Below, one piece after another: positions 36,201 through 46,525 of a DNA stretch of 64,000 nucleotides (positions are counted from its first letter, which is position 1; each line of letters begins with the position of its first letter). Under the pieces are notes generated by a model. It did not search any database. It was not told the origin of the DNA and worked only from the letters and a program-made list of their open reading frames with translations. This DNA comes from Zygaena filipendulae. Lineage: Eukaryota; Arthropoda; Insecta; Lepidoptera; Zygaenidae. The stretch spans positions 5,052,001 to 5,116,000 of the forward strand of contig OU015653.1 in assembly GCA_907165275.2 (NCBI GenBank), written 5' to 3'. The position numbers and the translations under genes are program-made.

Positions 36201-36717
36201 CTACGGCCAGGGCAGAGGGAACCGGTGAAATTGAACAACAGCTATACTATAGAATATTATAAAGAGGAAATCTGATTGCTTGTTTTTTTGTGTTTACTTG
36301 TGGGTGATCTTCATAACCACTGAATAGATTCAAAAAATATCTTCGCTACCAACAGACAACGCTAAAAAAAATTATCAAAGCACATTTTAAATCAAATTCA
36401 TTAGTCGAGAGAAAGTTCTAAAGTTAAGTCAATTAATGTAAAAAAAATTACTCAATAATAGGTATATCTACAAATCAAATTCCTAATCTTAGACCACTCA
36501 GTCTACTCCATATGTTGTGGTATAGTAATTTGGAGTTTGTAATGTCATCATATTTGTTGAGCAGGCGCCCAGCGAGCGCGCGCCGCCCGGGCCGGGCGCG
36601 GGGCCCGCGGGAGGCGCGCCGCCGCCCGTCGCGCCCGCCCCCGCCCCCGCCCCCGCCACCGCTGACTCAAACATCTTCATACTCATTAACAACACAAACC
36701 AACAATTGAGATTTTGA
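21126..36717 (+). CDS. Single-pass membrane receptor-like protein, cysteine-rich ectodomain and proline-rich tail (5' end not found)
   Basis: Nine exons are joined by AG/GT borders with matching phases: 21126-21341, 26840-27033, 29678-29797, 31349-31483, 32676-32811, 33650-33706, 34491-34568, 35859-36006 and 36565-36717 (TGA). They give about 411 residues. Order: signal-peptide tail (VAVALCLVASYAAA), ectodomain with ten cysteines, membrane helix (VVLAIVVVAAALGIFMF, stop-transfer RRSK), then a cytoplasmic tail of about 270 residues. The tail has PPPPYNN and SPPPYSP (PPxY, WW-domain ligands), PSPWTPDT and PSPWTPAA, Gly/Ala/Pro tracts and the end NQQLRF. The ectodomain spacing suits a TNF-receptor-type or similar small disulfide domain, so a grindelwald/wengen-like receptor is possible. 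The long PPxY tail argues against a simple orthologue. The start exon is missing; exon GC is very high. Confidence 0.7.
22759..23089 (-). mobile_element. SHORT-TSD-unknown MITE family M, copy a
   Basis: The ends AATAGGCTAGTTTCCT and AGGAAACTAGCCTATT are inverted copies. The interior shares TTTAGTCCGTCAGTTAG, AAAGCGCATTAAAGTTTAGGGTG, GTGACGTCA, CGTTATTTTTTG and ACGTGTCCAATATTTTTTAATAATCTAC with seven other copies in the window, at 30328, 30715, 45223, 52204, 52479, 57100 and 58901. Confidence 0.75.
23457..23935. mobile_element. TIR element with GCTCCACCTGCGTGTTAACG ends
   Basis: The left CTCCACCTGCG-TGTTAAC and the right GTTAGGTAACGCAGGTGGAC are inverted. Several inner blocks (GTTGGCTACATTAACGCC / ATGTAGCCAACACG) are also palindromic. 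The 70-codon frame at 23598-23810 has no recognisable domain. Confidence 0.5.
24502..25709 (+). mobile_element. Terminal-inverted-repeat transposon carrying a dead captured-like ORF
   Basis: The 13-base ends ACACTGGTCAACA and TGTTGACCAGTGT are perfect inverted copies. The symmetry continues imperfectly for about 40 bases (TTTGTTTCCT inside the left end, AGGAAACAAA inside the right). The CACTGG start recalls CACTA/Chapaev-type elements, but I could not settle a target-site duplication. It lies in the first visible intron of the receptor-like gene, in the same orientation. Confidence 0.6.
24714..25480 (+). pseudogene. Decayed copy of an arthropod repeat-associated protein
   Basis: Reading begins MASSRRCFVLHPDCYCYIFGEY and continues in pieces: QDKPWVPRIVCQKCMVCLRSW, then DPNFIKSMTEVESKFW, then an intact 75-codon end with FINSHLGRFPQNLGDFSEEQDERFHQD and MEERYQG. 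This layout is that of a family present in many copies in arthropod genomes: N-terminal C-rich zinc-binding block, a DKPWxPHxxC motif, C-terminal H-x-HL-x(3)-FPxNLGxxSxEQGERFHQD. Here stops and frameshifts break it at about six places. The family's role is not known to me; its place within inverted repeats suggests a transposon gene. Confidence 0.6.
26840..27033 (+). CDS. Exon: juxtamembrane segment and transmembrane helix
   Basis: The exon starts GTACTTTGAAG after CCTGAAG and ends ACTACTG before GTATAC. It encodes the last ectodomain Cys (FPTC), a Pro/Asp-rich linker (SSPPDGAVAWQLP), one helix of about 19 residues and FRRSKF. Its phases (1 nt in, 1 nt out) fit both neighbours. Confidence 0.75.
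27148..27344. repeat. Compound microsatellite (GT)n-(GTGCGC)n-(GTGTGC)n-(GT)n
   Basis: About 197 bp of strict alternating purine/pyrimidine sequence lies in the intron after the transmembrane exon. Long ORFs on both strands (VCVCVC, ARARAR, HTHTHT) are artefacts of it. Confidence 0.95.
27527..27605 (-). repeat. tRNA-like SINE head
   Basis: The minus strand contains a perfect Pol III B-box (GAGTTCAAATCCC) and, 40-odd bases upstream, an A-box-like TAGTCAAGGTCG. Acceptor-stem pairing is not complete, so it is a tRNA-derived repeat and not a tRNA gene. Confidence 0.45.
29678..29797 (+). CDS. Exon: first PPPY motif of the cytoplasmic tail
   Basis: Bounded by TATCCCCAG and GTAACA, the exon encodes SAPPQPPPPYNNVVPPATRDKLHH. 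The PPPPY core is a canonical ligand for WW domains such as those of Nedd4-type ubiquitin ligases (family knowledge). Phase 1 in and phase 1 out. Confidence 0.7.
30328..30659 (+). mobile_element. MITE family M, copy b
   Basis: It begins AATGGGCATGTTG and ends CCACATCCCCATT. It is the same interior as the copy at 22759 in the opposite orientation. It lies in an intron of the receptor-like gene, 55 bp before copy c, to which it is inverted. Confidence 0.75.
30715..30972 (-). mobile_element. MITE family M, copy c (internally deleted)
   Basis: It begins GGGCATGATGAC and ends TCAACATGCCCC. It is about 70 bp shorter than the others, lacking the stretch between the AAAGCGCATT-like block and the second GTGACGTCA. 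With copy b it forms an inverted pair. Confidence 0.7.
31349..31483 (+). CDS. Exon: Gly/Ala/Pro repeat and second PPPY motif
   Basis: Bounded by GATAGCAG and GTGTGT. It encodes a run of alternating PG, then AG, units over about 14 residues, then SPPPYSPRE. The GGGGC-type repeats make this exon prone to length variation. Confidence 0.7.
32676..32811 (+). CDS. Exon: basic segment of the cytoplasmic tail
   Basis: Bounded by CTGTACAG and GTCAGT. It encodes ESRRLLAPGSPRREWRRAH, then NEAAACYNPGVAYTDRPLP. The basic cluster could bind membrane or acidic partners; this is inference. Confidence 0.7.
33650..33706 (+). CDS. Micro-exon with the first SPWTP motif
   Basis: This 57-bp exon between TTTTACAG and GTGTGT encodes QDDENTMPSPWTPDTAEN. 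Its phase (1 nt in, 2 nt out) fits both neighbours. The motif PSPWTP is repeated by the next exon. Confidence 0.7.
33732..34160. repeat. Tandem repeat, 143-bp unit, 3 copies
   Basis: TTACCTATCTATTTTC starts at 33732, 33875 and 34018, exactly 143 bp apart. Each unit runs through CAGAAGCTTTTCACAATGTACG to AAATCGAAATTTCC. The copies are almost identical. It begins 25 bp after the SPWTP micro-exon. Confidence 0.85.
34491..34568 (+). CDS. Exon with the second SPWTP motif
   Basis: Bounded by TTTGCGTAG and GTACGT. It encodes VDDEYADELRVQEETVPSPW, then TPAAP. The acidic stretch followed by PSPWTP parallels the preceding micro-exon (DDEN...PSPWTP). This suggests an old exon duplication. Confidence 0.7.
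34615..35120. mobile_element. MITE with about 100-bp inverted arms
   Basis: The left CACACCGGCAGAATTAGCG, AACATAAAAAGGCAGAG and TAATTACGTATATATATTAAAAC are mirrored at 35030-35120. TA or TATA flanks both ends, which would suit a Tc1/mariner-like target. It starts about 45 bp after an exon of the receptor-like gene. Confidence 0.75.
35859..36006 (+). CDS. Exon: Gly-rich segment and LAEQLRRERG helix
   Basis: Bounded by GATTCGCAG and GTCAGC. It encodes RVPRNGEPVETEGG, a Gly/Ala run, then APLSLAEQLRRERGTVLL and RPPTYPDA. The PPTYP sequence is a further degenerate PPxY-like site. Confidence 0.7.
36565..36717 (+). CDS. Last exon: Pro/Ala-rich end and stop
   Basis: It starts after TTGAGCAG. It encodes APSERAPPGPG, an APAPAPA run, then SNIFILINNTNQQLRF and TGA. 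The end is hydrophobic (IFILI) followed by polar residues, and is not a classical PDZ ligand. Confidence 0.7.
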   Translation, partial: APSERAPPGPGAGPAGGAPPPVAPAPAPAPATADSNIFILINNTNQQLRF

Positions 36718-39111
36718 AAAAAAAAATCGAATCGATTGTTCTCATCAGTCGATTTGTTTATTACATACGTATAGATGTATTAAGTGTTTTTCCAAAACTG
36801 TCTCTGACGATATTGATAAAATCGATGCGGAAACTTCTAAAAAATTTCTACAATTAAAGATAATTTAAAATTAAAATCGATAAGATTTCAAAGTTCCGTG
36901 ACTATCAAATAAGTTTGTTGATACACAATGTAGCGTTAGTGAATTGATTAAAAATCAAACACTTGTGTAATATCAGTTGAATGATGAGAAATAAACATTG
37001 TGACGTAACACGCGCACTCGAATTCTTTCGGCTTATCGATTCAAAAAATCTAATTTTATGTAACCTTTTAAATAATACTAAATAAAATCATAGTTTGTTG
37101 TTAGTCATGGAATATAAGTATAATAATTATGATCTTTCCATTTATGACAGGAAACTTGTTTGTCAAAACCCAATACGTGATACTTGGATGGATCTCAATC
37201 TTGTTACCAGATAAATGTCAACGTCATCGATGGTCGGAGTAGGGTCCACATTTTAGTGTGTCATACAATGAAATCAAATATTCGAAAATTTATTAAAAAT
37301 GCGTGAAATCGATGAGGATCTCTCTGGACAAGCAAGTTGCTTATTGCTAAGTCGAAACAGCATCGAGTTGAAGTCGTGAGCTGGGCCTGAATTGATTAAA
37401 CTTTTGAAGTGGGCATGGATGACTAAATCCGAATGCTCAAATTCAACTGAATACTTATATTTAAGTCTTGTAATTGAAATGAACTGGGTGTCGAGTCTAT
37501 GGGCTAACCGACTTATTCTATCGACTTTTATTTCATAAATTATCGTATGTTGAACTCGTGGACCATCGATAGCGAATATTAATAGAATAATAGGTGTTAG
37601 GTATTATTGTTAGTAATACCTTCGTGTTTTTTTCGTATACGTTTGGCGCCTAGAGACAGCCACTGCCATTTCCAATGCTTCGACAAACATCTCAGGAGAC
37701 GCGACGCGGCGTCCCGATGTCGGTGCCATTTATCTGGTCATAAGTTTTTGTACTTATTTTATAATTATTTAATCCTTAATAAAATTTAGATAGTACCAAA
37801 CGCACCATCCAGTCAAGGAATGCAGTCCAGTCGTGTAGGGATAAAATATGGGTTCAAAAAATAATTGTATGTAGGTACCTATTTTATGAAATGTCATACT
37901 CGTAGGGTACTACATAGTATAACAGCTTTGGATGGTGCATATAAATGTTTGTATGTTAAATTGATCTTACAATTTTAAGTTTGCTTTTAGAAAATTGAGC
38001 TGGTGACTGTAATTTTTACCAATTTGGTACCAAAGAAATTTGGTAATGGGAGTCTAAACAGACAATAAAAATATTGTTATGTGAAACATTTGTTGTTGCT
38101 CAATTTTTACATATCTTGTTAAGTATAATTATAGGAATTGTTTTGCGACTTTAGTCAAGAGTTCCTTATGCATTTTTATTTTTTATGTTAGCGAATGAAC
38201 GTTATAATCCAGTAAGTAATGAATTATATATGCCATAAAAGATTATGAACCAGTGTCTGAGCATAATATTTCATCCTGATAGGTATTTGTATGTGGAAAA
38301 TGCATTTTAAAATTATTAAAAAGTAAAAGTACTGATAAGTTTTACGTATATTTATATATTCTAACTACTACTACTATAACTATAGTGCACGAACGATTGT
38401 CTTATAAATCCTTAGAGAAAGCCTTAGTCGAGCAATGCACGTCTGTTAGCTAATATAACTATGAATTACGTGTACTCGCCCATTTTGGAAATAAATCTGT
38501 ACAGAACGGCTTCAGAATTAGAAAAGTATTAAACCCATATTAATAAACCATTATTATATTTTACTATGATATTGAAACACCGATATTGTTAATGTTGTAT
38601 TGATTAAAAGAACAATAAATTTTCGATACATAGGTGCTCTTTCACAAAGACTCAATAATTTGAACAAATCAATTAATCGTGTATCTACATAAATTACACT
38701 TGTTGCGCACTGTGGCACTATACATTCTGTACAATGCTCATTGCACTCACAACGGCTTCCGATTTGAGTGTACTCCGCCTAGCATTCTTTATTTTCGTAT
38801 TACAATTTGTACTTGTAAAAATGATCTCATCTTCAATTGGGAGATCTGAATCTAATAATAGTAATATGTGATCGACATAGCGGCTAAGTTCTTCTTTAAA
38901 TATTATAATATATTACATATATTTGTATTTAGTACAGTATTATTTATTATACACGGACATAATATTATGCTCAAGAATACGCAATGTTGCCATTTGAGAT
39001 TATGAAGCTCATATAAACATACAGTATATATTGCGTTAATCTGACTCAAAAGTGATATCGTAGTAGATACTAGATAATATTAATATAAATATGTGTATAT
39101 GTGTGATAGCC

Positions 39112-39346
39112 CAGCAGGGCAATTATGTAACTTTTGTTGCTATCATATTTCAGTTTCTATCAGCAAAATAGCGATTTTGTGATAAATTAATCATGTTTAG
39201 ACAACTTCAACTTTTGAAGTATGTTTATTTTGGTTGATTGCGAGATAGTCTAGGTGTCAAAACGTGCCTATTGTAATCGCAAAACCGCCATGTTTTTTAC
39301 TGCAATCGAAAAATGATAGAAATAAAAGATACATAAGCCTCTCTGA
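39112..39346. mobile_element. MITE with GGGCAATTATGTAACTTTTG ends, copy 2
   Basis: This is the inverted counterpart of 11354-11600. It starts CAGCAGGGCAATTATG and ends with ATAAAAGATACATAAGCC, with the same subterminal CTATCAT/ATGATAG words. Confidence 0.7.
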
Positions 39347-41100
39347 CGAACAAGTAGGTATCAACTAACAGGAAGGTGTAAGTAATCTCATAAACTTGTC
39401 ACCTGTTTTTGTGTCCAAAAATTTCTTATTTTGTCACATTTGCAATCAATAAAATTAAAGGGCTTGCGCACACGCGCTTCACCTTTCTGTTAAAAAATGT
39501 GATATTGGCAATGAATTCGCGTCTTCCGAAATAAAATTAACTAAACAAGGGTACAGTCAGCATCAAAAGTAGCTAAGCAATGCAGATGTCTACAAAGTCC
39601 TGCACATTCAAAGTAACCATTGTCACCTTGCAACGAATATTTCAACTACTAACCACACACGTTGTTAAATATTTCGTAGCAAACTGAAAGTCTTCGTCTA
39701 TGTCAAACCTCAGTTGATAAGCTTAATTTTGAAGATTGTTAAGATATATTTGGCAAATGTTTAGATTGACAAACGTAGGTTTATTATTAGGTTTTTTGGG
39801 AGTGTACATAGAACTATTGAAAATGCGGTGTGCTCCTATATATATCTGCTGTTGACTGTACATGTTGTTTAATATTTATGTCTAAGTGCCTTAATTTATA
39901 CGTGTTAAAATGTTTTAAGGTTAAAAATAATAATATAATATATGAATATAGAAACTAGCTGACAACCTTATACAGTCTCTTGTCGACTGTACGGTGCTGT
40001 GAAGGTTAATGCAGGGTTTCCCCGTCTGGGCGGAGTGAATACATGTTATAAGAACTTTATAGTCTTAAACCAACCTTACTTTTTTCATTACTATAGTTTG
40101 GATGCTACGAGTAAATTACCTTGCATATACTATAACTTAGTCCTGTTAGTATTTTCTACTGATTTCTTTAGAATATTAAATTAGCTTTGGAGTATGTAGG
40201 CGGCAGCAAGACCGACCTTTAGTTGCCATTTTTAGAAACCTTCAATGGTGTTTGCCAAAATGTTTTGAATTTTAATGTAAGCTTTCACAGGTTCGCATAA
40301 GAAAAATCTAAATAAACAAGTTTTTTCGCATATTATATTTGTTACGGCTAATAGTGCGCCCGTTGATTCGCAACGCATGCACTGCTGGCGGTGTGTATCG
40401 GACCGTCGACATTGCCGATGGGAATTCTTCGAAGGTATTTCCAAAGTGCCTCAGTGCATAGAAAGCGCGCCGGTCGGCAATCCGACCGTTGCTGACTAGA
40501 GCTAAAGATGCCGTAATTATATAGTTTAGTACTAACGCAGCAAACGTTGGGGATCCGTTTCATATAATGTTCTATTTCTGATCCGGAACTGTGAATGCAC
40601 CACTGCACTAATTTTTTATTCACATATTGTATTAGGTACTTTCGATTTAAAATGCTTGATAATATTTGCTCACTAATTTTGTACGGATTTTATACTTAAC
40701 TATTTTTATAGATAAGATTTCCAGTTAAAAACAGTTTTATATTTATAAAAACATTGCTCTTGGTTGGTTAAAAATGTATTTGCATAATTGTATAAATCCA
40801 AAAAAAAATTTGTTTTATGCAACTACGAAAGTTATTTTAATCATCAGTCTCTGTTGTAATTTTTATTAATAAAAACTATCCCGTTCTTATGTATGTGTTT
40901 ATATTTTCTAACCTCAAGATGTTCACGCGTGTATCTACTGGTACAAAATATCAGCAGCACTAAAGTACAACATGTTCACCCCGCAAGAGATTCCCGCAGA
41001 GACGCAACAGAATGTAAATAGCGGGGTGTGTCAAAAAATATTTACTTAAAAGGCTCTTCTATCGCGTTACTTTTGTCTCTTCGGAGTTCGGACCCACTGA

Positions 41101-41337
41101 CCGCCGCATTCAGAGTCGATTTTAATGATTACTTAGTTAAGCATAGATTTTTAAAACAAAATTGCCGCAATCAGACAAGTTTATTAAATTAATGTTAATT
41201 GGCATTTAACTAATTAAGTTACATCTCATTAAATGCCAATTAACATTAATTTACTGAACGTCTCTGATTGCGGCAGTTTTGTTTAAAAAATCTATACTTA
41301 ACTAAGTAATCATTAAAGTCGACTCTGAGTGCGGCGG
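41101..41337. mobile_element. Palindromic MITE family P, full copy 1
   Basis: The arms CCGCCGCATTCAGAGTCGA and TCGACTCTGAGTGCGGCGG, GATTACTTAGTTAAG and CTTAACTAAGTAATC, and CTGCCGCAATCAGA-type blocks are mirrored. The two arms are about 100 bp each, separated by GCCAATTAACATTAATTT. Confidence 0.75.
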
Positions 41338-41490
41338 TGAGTGTGCCGTCGACAGCACCCGCCGATGTTTGGCACTTGTAGTAGAAAGCTTCATTCATAT
41401 AATAACTTCTAACTATAATGTATGTACTGGTTTATGCTTCTTTGCAGATTCAGCAGCAGAGTCTAGGATCTTACACATTACATACTTACG

Positions 41491-41677
41491 GCCGCACTCA
41501 GTCGTTTTAATGATTACTTAATTTTAAGTAAAGCTTTGTAACAAATAACTGCAATTGGCATTTAACTAAATTTCATAAGATGCCAATTAACATTAATTTA
41601 ATGAACGTCTCTGAATGCGGCAGCTATTTTAATCTTTACCTAAAATTAAGTAGTCATTAACACGACTGAGTGCGGGC
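41491..41677. mobile_element. Palindromic MITE family P, diverged copy 2
   Basis: The ends GCCGCACTCAGTCGTTTTAATGATTACTTAA and TAGTCATTAACACGACTGAGTGCGGGC are inverted. It retains the GCCAATTAACATTAATTTA centre and is shorter than 41101-41337, from which it is separated by only 150 bp. Confidence 0.7.
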
Positions 41678-42509
41678 TGTGCGGCCGTTCATCTTGTCAA
41701 CCGTTCTGGCAGGGCCAACACGGGTTTGATTGATTCAACTCACTTTGAAAAAAAAGTTCGCCTCATGTACGATAATTATGTGCAATGAAATCCTAAAACA
41801 ATTGGAATCGGTTTTCATTTGCCTATTATTATAGACGATTAACTTTCGAAGGTAAAAATGTAGGTAATACTAATTAAAAAACTGGCTAGTAAACATTAAA
41901 TTTATTTTAAGGCAAAAGGATTTCATCAATATTTTCTAATTAGATAATTATACTAAAGTAATAATGCGTATAATAATTTTCTCTAAGTGTGACTTATGGC
42001 TGAATAGCTTAAGGTGAGTGATCAAAAAAAGAATCTAAATTTTTGTGACTGCTTCATCAGTCACCTACGATAGTAAGCATCTAAGGAAAGAGCGGGAAAA
42101 ACATTAGGTACTCTAATCACCTCTGTAAACTATGGTTACGATTGCAAATAGATTACTTTCATAAAAAGAGTGACGAAAAATTACCTAAAAACCTAATTTT
42201 CACAAGCCGTAACTAAAACTAAAGAATAATCTATGAAATAACCCAAAGTACTAGTAGCTAGCATTTTTACTTTAATCTAAACCTTTGAACCGTTGCCGTG
42301 ATGGCTAGTAATAGGGGGACAGCCATCCAGCTGAACTAAGCACAGTCGTGTAACGAGAGATAATTAATGACTAAACAATAATGCACTTCATTCACTCTCC
42401 TGTTTACCATAATTGGCCTCTTTCATTTTATCCCCCCCAACCCCTTAGAATCTGTATGTAAATAAATCTTCAATACAGCTGTGTCGGCTTTTGCAAGTTG
42501 CCGGCCGGT

Positions 42510-45500
42510 TCAGTCGAGCGGCGCGACGAACAGCGCGACCGCGTGGAGCAGCGCCGCGTCCCGCGCGAACCCGGCGGCGAGCGGCGCGCGCACGCGGCCC
42601 ACGAGCGCCGCGCGCGCCTCGCTCGCGTACAGCGGCACCTCCACCGCGCCCGCCGCCTCGCCCGGCTGCTCCGGCTGAGAGATTACATCAAATATTTTTA
42701 TTTAACACAAGCTGTCCCCCTCGGTAATTTCGGAGTTCCCGCGGGAATTTCGGGATAAAAAGTACCCTATACTCAGGCCACTCAGGCCTTTACCTACCGT
42801 AGTGAAAGAACTTTCAAAATCGGTTCAGTAGATCCAGAAAATACCCCCTACAACGTCACAAACTCACAAACTTTAGCTCTTTGAAATATTAGTATAGATT
42901 ATATTTTATTCAATAAAAAATTACATTTACATCTTTCATATTCGGTAAGTAGGTCCTTATTACCCCCAAATGGGGCTTGTAGGTGACCAATTAGCGCTCT
43001 AGGGTAATAATGTAACTAGAAAAGCCCTAGGGCGGTAAGTAATTTAAAAAAAAACTTCACTCTTTCAAAAAGTTCGCGTACATATAACCATCATATACTG
43101 GCAATATACATCATGCATTCAGCCCAATGACATAAGAGGTCGCTTCGCTATTCAGCCTTGACTTCGTATGAGTATAATAGTCATCAATTTTAAATATCGA
43201 ACGGCGAAGCTCAATTTCGTTCATGAAAAAAAAAAAATAATAAAATGTTTTATTCTTGTTATGCCGGTTTTTTTCTACTTACCTCACAATCGAGATGTAA
43301 AGTAGAGTAGTTAGCTCGGGTGTAAGCAACCGGGTGTGCCTTACAACCCTTGGCTACTAATCTACTATATAAGACTAAAACTACTTAAATTATTTAACAA
43401 ATTACATTTATCCAGTAATTGTAACTGAACACATGAAATTAATGGTTTTTTTAACTACGTGGCCAGTACCCTCTGAATCGAGAATGTTTTTCTTCTCTTT
43501 CACATTAAATCTTTGACCTCCGACGCAAAATATAGAGTGGTATAAGCTTAATGTGTGTGTGTATTTTCAGTCAGTTTGATCCTTACTATTACGTACATGA
43601 ATGCGAATGTTTGTGTGTGTGTGTGCGTGTGTGCTTGTAACCACCTGCGGCAGGAAGCGCAGCAGTAGCGGCGGTGCGGGCTCGTGCGGCGCCGCCGTGG
43701 CCGCAGCGGGCCGCAGCGCGCCGCCGCCCCACTCCGCGCCGCTCAGCCGCAGCCCGCGCACCACCAGCCCCGGGGACGCGTGTGACGATGCTTCTATGTC
43801 TGCTAATCGTTTTTCAAGTATCTACGTTATTACTGGTCACGGTTAAAATTAAGTGCGTCGCTGAATATCCGGCTCGCAGGACCATAATATGGTGGTTGTG
43901 ATATATGATGACTGGAAATGCTTTAGTATTCAATGAGAACACGAACACAAAACATGTATTTTGGTGATTATGACTACATTTTTGTGTGTAAAAAATAAGT
44001 AGACACTGGATATCGATAACATATATATAACTAGTGAAATATAATTACTTAGCTACATTGCAAAATTACCCATTTTCAAAACTCCCGGAGCTCCTTTTCC
44101 AGGTGACCTCTTTTAACGAATCAAATGAATGTACTATACTTCATAATATACACCCTCGTAGGAGTAACCGTAAATACCTTGGCGGGGATCCCAGAGGGCG
44201 GCTAGGGCGAGCGCGCCGGGCGCGAGGCGGCGGCGGGCCGCGGTGCGCGCGCGCAGCGCACACAGCACGCGCCGCACGTCCAGGAAGCTGCGCAGGTCCA
44301 CCTCTGGCGCACGTCCGGCGACATGGGTAGCAACAGATAGCAATCACAGAACAAATAGTCACAACGGACATCAACTCAGTTTACTATGAAAACTATGGTA
44401 GTGTCGCCGCGTGATTTTTGTACACAAACAAACAAAGTAGTTCGGGATACAAATCCTATACGATCATCTTCTATAGTTCTATTTCTATACCATAATAAAA
44501 GAATCCGCGTGTCTATTCACGCTAATCTCCGGAATTCCAAAGCGGATTATCATGCGGTTTTCACAGGTAGATTATAGGCTTAGCTTGGTGCCATATATTA
44601 TAGGCTTTGTTCGGGAAATAAATCTAATATATAAAATTCTCGTATCACAATGTTCGTTCCCATACTCCACCGAAACGGCTTGACCGATTCTCATGAAATT
44701 TTATATGCATACTCAATGCATGCAATGCAATATGCATGGTCTGAGAATGGGCTACTATCTATTTTTCATCCCGGAATTCCCGCGGGAACTCCGAAACTCA
44801 CGCGGGTGAAACCGCGGGGCACAGCTAGTTGTTATATAAAATGAAGCCGCGGGGCGCAGCTAGTGTTATTATTAGTGGACATATTGCATACCTGGCGGCA
44901 TGTCGTCGGCGGCGTGGGGCAGCGCGGCGGCGGGCGCGAGGCGCTGCAGCGCGGCGAGCGCGCGGTGCGCGAACGCGCGCAGGTACGCGGCCGGCTCGCC
45001 GGGGCCCGCCCACCACGCGGCCCACTGCTCCGGCACCTGCACAGTGCACAGTGCGCGCGCCCGCCCGTTACAACTAACAATTGAGATTACCTACTATGGA
45101 AGCGACACTCGTCGCCTCCCACCAATTTCATGCCTCCTCGTACCCCGCAAAGGTTTCTTGGAAATTCCGAGGAAAGTTTGACACATGTTTCTACATGTGT
45201 CAAACTTTCCTCTACATGGAACAATAGGGATCTTGACGAGTTTTGAAAATCAAAATTCTAATTTGTCCGTCAGTAAGAAAATAAAAAACAACAGACACGT
45301 ATTTTATGCTTTTTCAAATAAATGAAAATATACAGAGATAAAGCGCATTAAAGTTCAGGGTGGGGGCTCGTGACGTCACTAACCGGTATAAGCCGCCACA
45401 CAAACTGCACCGGTTAGTGACGTCACGCGTTTCAACTCAATGTATCGCCGTTATTTTTTGATAAAGTAAAAAAAGAAAAAATACGTGTCCAATATTTTTT

Positions 45501-46525
45501 ATTATTCTACAAGACAGACTAAAAAAAAAATTAGTCAACATGGCCATTATTTACTGACAGTTACTGTCAGCTTGATGTCAACCTTACGGTACCGCACATA
45601 AGCACAAGTCACAACACGTGTACACGCGTACAAGCCGGCTGTCTGTAGGTAGGTACTTGTGGGAAAGTACTTGAATCAGTTCATGTGTATGGAGTGTCGC
45701 CGGGCTGGTTACACGCAATGACCACCTCGCAACCTGCCAGTGACGTGCGGTGCTTGTTCGAAATAGACTTCCTAAGAACACACCGTCTAAGTTTCAGGTC
45801 TCTACGATCAGCGATTTAGGCTGTGAGTTGATCCGTCAGTCAGTCATTCAGGACAAAGCATTTTATATGTATAGATAGATAAGTGAATTTGAATAAGTCC
45901 CTCGTTTGCAATAACACCCATTTGCTAGTAAGTAGTAGTAGTTAGTGGTGGCACCTCGAGCAGCGGGTCGTGGTGCGCGGCGAGCGGGCCGGGCGGGCCG
46001 GGCGGGCGGCGCGCGCGGGCGGCCAGCGCGGCGTGCAGCGCGCGCCCCACCCGCGCCGCCTCGCGCGCCTCGCTCGCGCACACGCAGCCCCACCAACCGC
46101 TCGCCTCCTGGAATTACAATCAAATACTCTTTATTTGTTGCCTTTAAAAAATAAGAAAATAAAGATTAGACCAAGAACATGGGCAATTTTATATAGGCAA
46201 AGAGAAGCAAATGCAGTTCAAGCTGCTCACGACCTAAGTCCCGAGCAGCGCTGGCTTTCAATCATTTCCCTTCTTAGGGAATTATGGTTTATATTTATAC
46301 ACAACATTGATGCGTACTAAATTCGTTATTCTTAACACATAAGTTTTGCATTATTATTTAGTGAAAACCTCGTATAGGAAACATCGTATACCTTCTCTAT
46401 ATGGTAGTCTGGTTTGATGAGAGGATTGCCAGACATCAACTTCTTCCATAGAGCGAGAAGCATTTTCAAACGCGTCGCACTCGTGCCATTATCTTCCTGG
46501 TGTACACCAGTAGTGGAACTGATTT
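42510..46525 (-). CDS. btv (DYNC2H1): DYNC2H1 exons 24-29: C-terminal domain and stop
   Basis: Exons 46392-46525, 45955-46107, 44892-45036, 44178-44303, 43645-43793 and 42510-42674. Landmarks are [40 protein letters not shown] (the W-x-GPE-P-xYLR pattern), [56 protein letters not shown] and [17 protein letters not shown]. This matches the C-terminal cap of dynein-2, ending a few residues after the Leu-rich last strand as in the family. Confidence 0.9.

Larger units (their letters stand above)
36718..42509. other. Convergent intergenic spacer with 3' UTRs and repeats
   Basis: The receptor-like gene ends on the left and the dynein gene on the right, tail to tail. Several AATAAA words downstream of 36717 (for example near 37081) could end the plus-strand transcript. 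Recognisable repeats are a MITE (39112-39346) and two palindromic MITEs (41101-41337, 41491-41677). Small frames (37607-37789, 39999-40184, 40232-40623) have no domain and are not supported as genes. Confidence 0.5.

Noticed and set aside
36498..36695. Minus-strand Gly/Ala-rich frame over the last receptor-like exon
   Set aside because: It is the antisense of a Pro/Ala-rich coding repeat; the plus-strand exon has correct splice phase and stop.
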